Part shown: positions 54,551 to 61,008 of the stretch, piece by piece
How positions within the stretch are numbered: position 1 is the stretch's first letter
Layout: each line of letters opens with the position of its first letter
Assembly (NCBI GenBank): GCA_029262415.1
Contig: JAJCZL010000033.1
Coordinates: 56,471-120,470 of the forward strand
From: Deltaproteobacteria bacterium
GTDB lineage: Bacteria > Desulfobacterota > Binatia > UBA1149 > JAJCZL01
Reading direction: 5' to 3'
DNA length: 64,000 bases
Notes under the pieces: generated by a model
The model's database searches: none
Seen by the model: the letters and a program-made list of their open reading frames with translations, nothing else
Told to the model about the DNA's origin: nothing
Made by a program: the position numbers and the translations under genes

Positions 54551-54576
54551 CCGTATCGAGGCCGGCCTCGATACGG
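54551..54576. repeat. perfect 26-bp palindrome between divergent operons
   Basis: Two 13-bp arms, no loop, in the 255-bp gap between mmdA (-) and the amine dehydrogenase heavy chain (+). Placement suits an operator; as RNA from the minus strand it would be a leader hairpin. The rest of the gap has no clear promoter. Confidence 0.85.
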
Positions 54577-54734
54577 ATCGAATCGCGTTCAACTATTAGA
54601 AAGGGGGGCAAAAGACAACTCGGTGGGTTCTTGCACTAGTCGCTGCTGTCGGATCAGATCCAGCGAGACTGCATCGGCGCTGTTTCCTGCTTGGGTAGGG
54701 GGGCGCAGAGCGGGACCTGTGCGGATCTGCCTTC

Positions 54735-56051
54735 GTGATGAATTTTCGACTAGCCGGTTTGCCCGCGAACGTGTCCCCTGCGACGCTCCTCGCGATCACC
54801 GTTGCGGCTCTGATCGTCGCGCCGATGCGTGGGGCGGCCCCGGCAATCGCAGCAAGCGCGGCGGTCGAAATTGAAGAAACCGACAGGTCTCTGGTCTTGC
54901 CCTCCACGCCCGGTGCGCACTGGGTCTGGGCAAGCGACTCGGTGATGGGCCGCACCGTTCTGTTCGACGGCGACGACGCGCGGATGCTCGGCATGATCGA
55001 CGGTGGGCGCGAGCTGCGTCCGCTGATGCCCTATCGGAACACCGACCGCGGCGAGATCTACATCGTCGAAACCATCTACTCGCGTGGAAACCGCGGAAAG
55101 CGTCAGGATCTGGTTTCGATTTATGACGCCGCAACTTTGCGCGTTGTCGGTGATGTCGAGATACCGGCAAAAACCGCGGATGGTAACGTTGGTCCGCACT
55201 TTGCTGCTCTCCTCGACGACGGGCGTTTCTTTATCGCCCTCAACCAAGACCCCGGCACGTCGGTTTCCGTTGTCGATCTTGGAACCCGCAAGTTTGCCGG
55301 CGAAATACCGACGCCCGGCTGCTCGCTCGTGTACCCGGCAGGGCCGCGCCGCTTTATGATGCTGTGCGGAGATGGCCGCGCGGTGCTGGTAACGCTCGAC
55401 GAAAGCGGCGCGGAGGCGGCGCGCACGCTGAGCCCGACGTTCTTTGACGCGGTCGACAACCCGGTTAGCGATCGTGCTGCGCGAGACGGTGATAGCTGGC
55501 TGTTTACGACCTACGACGGTGTGCTACACGCGATCGATACCTCGGGCGATCAGCCGCGACCGGGTGAGCCCTGGTCGCTGTTTACCGCTGCAGACCGTAA
55601 GCAGCGACGCAGGCCCGGCGGTCAGCAACCGCTTGCTGTTCACGTGGCCTCGCGTCGGCTTTACGTCCTCACGCACGTGGGCGGAGCCGGCAGCCACAAG
55701 AACTCGGGCGACGAGGTTTGGGTTTACGACCTTACGGAGAAAAAACATATTGAGACTCTCTCGGTGAACCACTTTTTGCTTTCCTACCTAGCCACCCAGG
55801 CCCAGTACGCGACGTCGGTTGGCGATGAAGGCGAAGGGTCGTTATTCAAACGAATCGCGGCCAAGGTCGCGGGCTGGATCGTGGCGAATCCGGGCGCTGA
55901 CAGTATCGCGGTAACCCAGGATGAGCGGCCGCTGTTGTTCTTGGGCAATTCAGAGGTCGGCGCGCTTGGGGTTATTGATGCGCTGACCGGCCGACACTTG
56001 CGTGACATCGCACCGACCGGTGCGGTCGGTGGTGCGGTGGTGGTGCCGTGA
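54735..56051 (+). CDS. aauB: amine dehydrogenase heavy chain (aromatic-amine type)
   Basis: Large subunit of a periplasmic tryptophan-tryptophylquinone amine dehydrogenase. 438 aa with signal peptide (hydrophobic core about 17-38) and a seven-bladed propeller, seen as repeated segments such as YIVETIYSRGNRGKRQDLVSI, HFAALLDDGRFFIALNQDPG and RRLYVLTHVGGAGSHKNSGD. GTG 54735 is followed by ATG 54738; either may start. Overlaps the E gene by 4 bp. Methylamine versus aromatic type is judged from the light chain. Confidence 0.9.
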   Translation: MMNFRLAGLPANVSPATLLAITVAALIVAPMRGAAPAIAASAAVEIEETDRSLVLPSTPGAHWVWASDSVMGRTVLFDGDDARMLGMIDGGRELRPLMPYRNTDRGEIYIVETIYSRGNRGKRQDLVSIYDAATLRVVGDVEIPAKTADGNVGPHFAALLDDGRFFIALNQDPGTSVSVVDLGTRKFAGEIPTPGCSLVYPAGPRRFMMLCGDGRAVLVTLDESGAEAARTLSPTFFDAVDNPVSDRAARDGDSWLFTTYDGVLHAIDTSGDQPRPGEPWSLFTAADRKQRRRPGGQQPLAVHVASRRLYVLTHVGGAGSHKNSGDEVWVYDLTEKKHIETLSVNHFLLSYLATQAQYATSVGDEGEGSLFKRIAAKVAGWIVANPGADSIAVTQDERPLLFLGNSEVGALGVIDALTGRHLRDIAPTGAVGGAVVVP

Positions 56052-56599
56052 GCGCGTTGCAAATCGATCCGGCCATCGACGTTGCGATACGTGGTGGCCT
56101 CGCGCTGCTGTTCGCCGCCGCAGCTCTCCACAAACTGCGCGACCTTACACGTTTCCGTGCGATCGTCGTGGCGTATGAGGTGCTTCCCTCTACGCTGGTA
56201 TCCGCAGCCGCCCCGCTGGTAGCTGCGTGCGAAGCAGCGCTGGCGGTGGGACTGCTGTTTCCGGCCGATACGAGCCGTACTGTGTGGGCTCTTGCTGCGG
56301 CTGCGATGTTCGCTCTGTACGCAGTTGCGATCGCCGTGAACCTTTACCGAGGCCGACGCGACATCGACTGCGGGTGCGGGTTCGGCACGGCATCCGAAAA
56401 AATAGGCCCGGCTTTGTTGGTCCGCAACGCGTTTCTAGTCACGGTCGCGCTGTGGGCCTCGGCACCTCGCGCTGCACGTAGCCTTGTTGCGCTCGATGCG
56501 TTCACGGTATTCGCCGCGCTAGCCGGTTCGGCGTTGCTTTACGCGGCGAGCGAAAAATTACGCGGACTTCCAAGCTCAGGTCGCGGAGAAACACCATGA
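56048..56599 (+). CDS. aauE: MauE/AauE-family membrane maturation protein
   Basis: 183-aa inner-membrane protein of the MauE (DoxX-like) family, needed for export or disulfide formation of the light chain. Four hydrophobic helices (about 12-30, 45-70, 78-97, 120-140) and the CGCGFG motif in RDIDCGCGFGTASEKIG, plausibly redox-active. GTG start overlaps the heavy-chain stop; the stop overlaps the D gene. Confidence 0.88.
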   Translation: MSALQIDPAIDVAIRGGLALLFAAAALHKLRDLTRFRAIVVAYEVLPSTLVSAAAPLVAACEAALAVGLLFPADTSRTVWALAAAAMFALYAVAIAVNLYRGRRDIDCGCGFGTASEKIGPALLVRNAFLVTVALWASAPRAARSLVALDAFTVFAALAGSALLYAASEKLRGLPSSGRGETP

Positions 56600-57228
56600 T
56601 CGAAGCCCTGGTCGTTTCCAGTCTGGTGCTTTGGGTCGCGGTGGTCGCGCTGACTTTCATGGTCTACGCGCTGGTTCGCCAGGTCGGTGTGTTGCACGAA
56701 CGTCTCGCGCCGGCGGGTGCGCTAGCTGCTGCCACTGGGCCGGCCGTGGGCGAGACATCGCCTGAGATCACCGTGCCCGCGCTCGCCGGTGGTACCGTGA
56801 CCGTCGGCGGCCTGGCGGCTGAGGGGCTGAGCACGCTGCTGTTTTTTCTCTCGCCGACATGTCCGGTCTGCGAAACGTTGCTGCCCACTGTGTTACGTAT
56901 CGCAGGTGAAGAGGGGCTTCGCCTGGTTCTCGCGAGCGATGGACCGGCGGCGGAGCACCAGGCGTTCGTTACTGCGAACGATCTCTCGCGTTATCCCTAC
57001 GTGCTTTCACGCGATCTCGGTCTGGCCTTCGAGGTTGCAAAGCTTCCTTATGCGGTGCTGATCGACGCTGCAGGCGTGGTGTGCGCGAAAGGACTCGTCA
57101 ACACTCGCGAGCACGTGGAGAGCCTATTTACCGCACGCGAGTACGGTGTGGCTTCGATCCAAGAGTATATTCGCAAACAAGGCAGCGCCCGTAGCGCAGA
57201 CCGGCATCGATCGGGAGCTTTGCGGTGA
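56596..57228 (+). CDS. aauD: MauD/AauD-family thiol-disulfide protein
   Basis: 210-aa membrane-anchored thioredoxin-fold protein. N-terminal helix (about 5-27) and active site CPVC (Cys89, Cys92) in FFLSPTCPVCETLLPTV. Expected to form or isomerise the many disulfides of the light chain. Overlaps both neighbours by 4 bp, showing tight coupling B-E-D-A. Confidence 0.92.
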   Translation: MIEALVVSSLVLWVAVVALTFMVYALVRQVGVLHERLAPAGALAAATGPAVGETSPEITVPALAGGTVTVGGLAAEGLSTLLFFLSPTCPVCETLLPTVLRIAGEEGLRLVLASDGPAAEHQAFVTANDLSRYPYVLSRDLGLAFEVAKLPYAVLIDAAGVVCAKGLVNTREHVESLFTAREYGVASIQEYIRKQGSARSADRHRSGALR

Positions 57229-57800
57229 GCCGACTCGACCGCTGGACGGAACGTGCCGCTCGTGGTGTCGCGCGGCGCACATCGCGCAGGAGTTTTCTTG
57301 CACGATTCGGCATGGTTCTAGCCGGCGGTGCGGCGCTGCCGCTGCTGCCCGTCGCGCGCGGCGCGGCGTCGGGCGATGCAACCGGTATGACGGCTGCCGA
57401 TGCACGCGCCGCTGCACCCAAAGAGCTGATCGATGGACCGCAGGGCGACCCGACCAGTTGTGAGTACTGGCGGCACTGCGCGATCGACGGCTTCTTGTGC
57501 AGCTGTTGCGGGGGGACGCAGACCGCGTGTCCGCCAGGCACAGAAATGTCGCCGGTTACTTGGATCGGTACCTGTCGCAATCCGGGTGACGGTAGAGATT
57601 ACGTGGTTTCTTACAACGATTGTTGCGGCAAGAGTCTATGTGGCCGCTGTTTCTGCAACCGCAACGAAGGCGAGCGGCCGATGTATTACCCGTTTCGCAA
57701 CAACGACATCAACTGGTGCATGGGGTCGGAGAGCCAAATCTACAACTGTTCGACCGCGATTGTTATCGGTGTTGCCCTAGAGGAGCAGCCCGAGAAATGA
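57225..57800 (+). CDS. aauA: amine dehydrogenase light chain with TTQ cofactor (aromatic-amine type)
   Basis: 191-aa catalytic subunit. Twin-Arg signal SRRSFLARFG (20-29). Trp113 (TWIGTC) and Trp164 (INWCM), 51 apart, match the TTQ Trp57/Trp108 spacing of methylamine dehydrogenase; Asp132 in NDCCG matches the catalytic Asp. The mature chain has 14 Cys and the segments FLCSCCGG, WIGTC, CGRCFCN, NWCM. As I recall, these agree with Alcaligenes faecalis aromatic amine dehydrogenase rather than 12-Cys methylamine dehydrogenase. Oxidises primary amines to aldehyde and ammonia. Confidence 0.95.
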   Translation: MSRLDRWTERAARGVARRTSRRSFLARFGMVLAGGAALPLLPVARGAASGDATGMTAADARAAAPKELIDGPQGDPTSCEYWRHCAIDGFLCSCCGGTQTACPPGTEMSPVTWIGTCRNPGDGRDYVVSYNDCCGKSLCGRCFCNRNEGERPMYYPFRNNDINWCMGSESQIYNCSTAIVIGVALEEQPEK

Positions 57801-58249
57801 CGCGCGCGGTGACATTCGCGGCGGCGGCCTCGACCTGCTGGATCGCCGCCGCGCTTGCTTACGCGGGGGACGCCATGGTTCCTCCGGCGCAGGACTACAT
57901 GCTCAACTGCAGGGGCTGTCACGGTGCGGATGCGCGCGGAGCGCCGGGCCATGTCCCGTCGCTGGTCGGGCTCGACCGTTTCCTGGCGACACCGCAGGGA
58001 CGGGCGTACGTCGTACAGGTTCCCGGTGTCGCCCATGTCGGCATCTCCGACGCGCGTGTCGCGGCCCTGCTAAACTGGACGCTTGAGAGCTTCGGCAACT
58101 GTCGATTCGAGGCCTACACCGAAGAAGAAGTTGCAGGGTTGCGCAGAGGCCCGTCTGTCAGCGACGATAGCGTTGCCGCGCGGCTGGTGCGGCCGGTTGT
58201 GGCGAACAGTTCGTGTTCTACGGCCGAAGCGGTTGGCGCTCCGCATTAG
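57797..58249 (+). CDS. monohaem c-type cytochrome of the amine dehydrogenase cluster
   Basis: 150-aa exported protein: signal peptide to about residue 23, one haem motif CRGCH (38-42) in DYMLNCRGCHGADARG, later Met-poor helices and a Cys pair near the C-terminus. ATG overlaps the light-chain stop. Its position matches the small monohaem cytochrome (orf-2) after aauBEDA. It may accept electrons from the TTQ enzyme or serve in its maturation. Confidence 0.85.
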   Translation: MTRAVTFAAAASTCWIAAALAYAGDAMVPPAQDYMLNCRGCHGADARGAPGHVPSLVGLDRFLATPQGRAYVVQVPGVAHVGISDARVAALLNWTLESFGNCRFEAYTEEEVAGLRRGPSVSDDSVAARLVRPVVANSSCSTAEAVGAPH

Positions 58250-58282
58250 CCACACAGGCCGTGCAACGCATGGGACTTGAAA

Positions 58283-58774
58283 TTAGGACGAGGCCGGTAG
58301 GGGATACGGTAGTTGGATGTGTTGGCCCGTTTTGATGTCTTTCTTCGCGCAGTAGCCGCCGGGGACTTCCAGCACGTACATAGACGGCCCGTCCGAAGCG
58401 ATCGTCTTCTCTGAGTACGGCATTGTGCTCTCGGCGATCGAAACGATTCTTCGGTCGGCTCCGATGTAAATGATGTCGAGCGGGAGCGGTGTGTTCTTCA
58501 TCCAAAATGAGCGCTGTTGCTCGTTCGGAAACAAGAACAGCATTCCGGTTCCCTCGGGCAGGTTCGACTCGAACATCAGCCCGCGCTGACGGGTTGCCGG
58601 TGTCGCGGCGAGCCGCACCCTGATCGAAACCCCACCGCCGTCGGTCTCAATGGTTACCGTCGGTCCGGAGGATCCTCTACAGGCAGCGCTGGATAAGCCC
58701 AAGGCCAAAGACGCCGCAAGCAGCGACGCGGCGGCGATCCGAGATAGTTCCGGGATGGCGGTATCCTGCGTCAT
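58283..58774 (-). CDS. DUF192-family exported protein
   Basis: 163 aa; signal peptide with Cys at about 32 (SSAAC, a poor lipobox), then the DUF192 core: TRQRGLMFESNLPEGTGMLF, RSFWMKNTPLPLDIIYIG and YVLEVPGGYCAKKDIKTGQ. Function of the family is unknown. Convergent with the amine dehydrogenase cluster. Confidence 0.9.
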   Translation of the reverse strand: MTQDTAIPELSRIAAASLLAASLALGLSSAACRGSSGPTVTIETDGGGVSIRVRLAATPATRQRGLMFESNLPEGTGMLFLFPNEQQRSFWMKNTPLPLDIIYIGADRRIVSIAESTMPYSEKTIASDGPSMYVLEVPGGYCAKKDIKTGQHIQLPYPLPASS

Positions 58775-58912
58775 AGCAGAGCTGTTCCTATCACGCGCTC
58801 ATCATGCCGAAAACCTGCAAGCGCCGCCTGATATAGACCTCAGGGCTCGGTGGGTCCCGGGCTCCGGGCGCGACGTTGCAAGGCATCCCTTAACAATATT
58901 AAATCCGGGACC

Positions 58913-60949
58913 ATGACCACGACTACGATCGTTTGGACACTGGCCTTTCTCGCCGCGATGGGCGTGTTTTCCTTCCAGGTCTACAACCGCGCCAAGTACC
59001 TGCTGCGTGCCCGGCCTACGAACCGACTCGACAACATTCCCGAACGTATCCGCCGTACGCTGGTGTACGGGATAGGGCAGTTCAAGTTCTTGACGCGCAA
59101 GGGCGAGCGGCTCGCCGGTGTCGTCCACGCGTTGGTATTCTGGGGTTTCCTGGTGCTCGGCGGTCAGGTGGTGACGATGTTCGCGCGTGGATGGTTCCCC
59201 GACTTTCACGCCCCGCTGATCAGCGCGGGAGGCATTCTTGCCCCGGGGTTCCTGGTTACCAAGGATGTCTTGGAGTTGGTCGTTTTCGTTTGTGTCTTCA
59301 TTTTGATCAGCCGCTGGGTGATCACCCACCCCAAGCGCCTGATGGGGTTCGAACCTGCCGAGGCCAAGCAGGCCGCGCATCCGCATTGGGAGGCGGTGCT
59401 GATTCTGCTCTTCATCGCGGGCATCACTGCGAGTGGTCTGTTCTATGATGCCGCGCGCTTGGTCTTGCTGGCGGGAGAACATGCCACCGAAGCCGACCGT
59501 CCCTACGAGCCGATCGCGGGGCTGATCTCGGCTGCGTTCTTCGCGGGTAAGCCCGAGTTGGCGCAGAGTGCGAGCGATGTCGCATGGTGGGTGCACAACC
59601 TCATCATCCTGGTGTTTTTGAACTTCCTACCGCTCGCGAAGCATTTCCACGTTATCACCGCGCTGCCCAATGTTTTCTTCGATAAGGTCGAGCCCTACGG
59701 ACGACTCTCCAAGCAGGATCTCGAGACTGCCGAAATCTTTGGTACCTCGCAGATGGAGCACTTCGACTGGAAGCAGATCCTCGACATGTACACCTGCACC
59801 GAGTGCGGGCGCTGCTCGTCGCAGTGTCCGGCAACGGCTACCGGTAAAGATCTCGCGCCGCGGCAAATGCTGCTCGACCTGCGCAACTATCTCTACGAGA
59901 ACGGCGACAAGGTGTGGAACACCGCGGGCGAGGACGGCAGCGGGCCGACCATCGTTGGTGAGCACACCGGCGTGACCGAGAGTGTGATCTGGGCGTGCAA
60001 CACCTGCCGCGCGTGTGAGGATGCCTGCCCGGTACACATCGAGTATGTAGATAAGATCGTCGACATTCGCCGCCACTTGGTTCAAGAGCTGGCCGCTTTC
60101 CCGAGCGAGGTTACCCGCGTGTTCAAGGGTATGGAGACGCAGGGCAACCCCTGGGGAATCGGCGCAGACAAGCGCGCCGACTGGGCCGAGGGCCTGAACA
60201 TTCCGACCATTGCCGAGCAGCCCGATGCCGAGTACCTGTTCTTCGTCGGTTGCGCGGGCTCGTTTGACGACCGCGCGAAAAAGATCACCCAGGCGCTCGC
60301 GAAGATCCTGAAGGAAGCCGGCATCAGCTACGCGATTCTTGGTCGCGACGAGCCGTGCAACGGCGATACCGCGCGGCGTCTTGGCAACGAGTATCTCTAT
60401 CAATCGATGGCGCAGATGGCAGTCGAGGTGTTCGCGGGTGCGAATGTCAAGAAGGTGATCACCAATTGTCCGCACTGCTTCAACACGATCAAGAACGAGT
60501 TTCCGCAGTTCGGCGGCGAATACGAGACCGTGCACGCAAGCGAACTGGTATCTCAGCTCATCAAAGACGGCCGCCTCAAGCCGACTAAACAGGGCGCACG
60601 GGAGGTCGTCTTTCACGACTCCTGCTACCTCGGCCGTTACAACGAGGTCTACGATGCACCGCGCGAGATCCTCAAGTCGATTCCGGGTACCAACGTTATC
60701 GAGGCCGAGCGCAGCCGTAACCAAGGTATGTGTTGCGGCGCGGGCGGCGGCCGTATGTGGATAGAAGAGGAGCCCGACCAGCGCGTGAACAGTCTTCGCG
60801 TTGGGCAACTCTTGGACACCAACGCGACGACCATTGCCTCGGGCTGCCCCTATTGCATGACGATGCTTTCTGACGGGGTCAAGGAGAAAGGCAGGGAAGA
60901 AGAGATCCAAACCAAGGACGTTATGGAAATCCTCGCCGATTCACTCTAG
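58913..60949 (+). CDS. membrane Fe-S oxidoreductase, ETF:quinone-reductase-like (EtfD/HdrDE type)
   Basis: 678 aa. N-terminal membrane part with about five or six helices and His ligands for b-type haems, then a ferredoxin-like domain with Cys295-x2-Cys298-x2-Cys301-x3-Cys305 (CTECGRCSSQC) and CNTCRACEDACP. Two C-terminal CCG-type domains follow (FHDSCYLGRYNE with GMCCGAGGG). This layout is typical of EMR/EtfD, passing electrons from acyl-CoA dehydrogenases via ETF to menaquinone. No etfAB adjacent. Start ATG 58913; the frame runs back to 58850. Confidence 0.88.
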   Translation: MTTTTIVWTLAFLAAMGVFSFQVYNRAKYLLRARPTNRLDNIPERIRRTLVYGIGQFKFLTRKGERLAGVVHALVFWGFLVLGGQVVTMFARGWFPDFHAPLISAGGILAPGFLVTKDVLELVVFVCVFILISRWVITHPKRLMGFEPAEAKQAAHPHWEAVLILLFIAGITASGLFYDAARLVLLAGEHATEADRPYEPIAGLISAAFFAGKPELAQSASDVAWWVHNLIILVFLNFLPLAKHFHVITALPNVFFDKVEPYGRLSKQDLETAEIFGTSQMEHFDWKQILDMYTCTECGRCSSQCPATATGKDLAPRQMLLDLRNYLYENGDKVWNTAGEDGSGPTIVGEHTGVTESVIWACNTCRACEDACPVHIEYVDKIVDIRRHLVQELAAFPSEVTRVFKGMETQGNPWGIGADKRADWAEGLNIPTIAEQPDAEYLFFVGCAGSFDDRAKKITQALAKILKEAGISYAILGRDEPCNGDTARRLGNEYLYQSMAQMAVEVFAGANVKKVITNCPHCFNTIKNEFPQFGGEYETVHASELVSQLIKDGRLKPTKQGAREVVFHDSCYLGRYNEVYDAPREILKSIPGTNVIEAERSRNQGMCCGAGGGRMWIEEEPDQRVNSLRVGQLLDTNATTIASGCPYCMTMLSDGVKEKGREEEIQTKDVMEILADSL

Positions 60950-60995
60950 GAAAAGGTTACTGATCGCTTCCCTCGCCGGCTGGTACACGCTCGGC

Positions 60996-61001
60996 TATAC
61001 T
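60996..61001 (+). promoter_or_regulatory. -10 hexamer of the multicopper oxidase gene
   Basis: TATACT (5 of 6 to consensus) seven bases before GTG 61009, with no Shine-Dalgarno and no good -35. Supports a leaderless start. Confidence 0.5.
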
Positions 61002-61008
61002 CCCTGCC

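Noticed and set aside
54735..58249. Straight annotation as methylamine dehydrogenase (mau) cluster
   Set aside because: Light-chain Cys count and local motifs fit the aromatic-amine enzyme better, and mauF, mauC and mauG are missing.
59627..60910. 427-codon minus-strand frame opposite the Fe-S oxidoreductase
   Set aside because: Fully antisense to a gene with intact cluster motifs; no start signal or family pattern.
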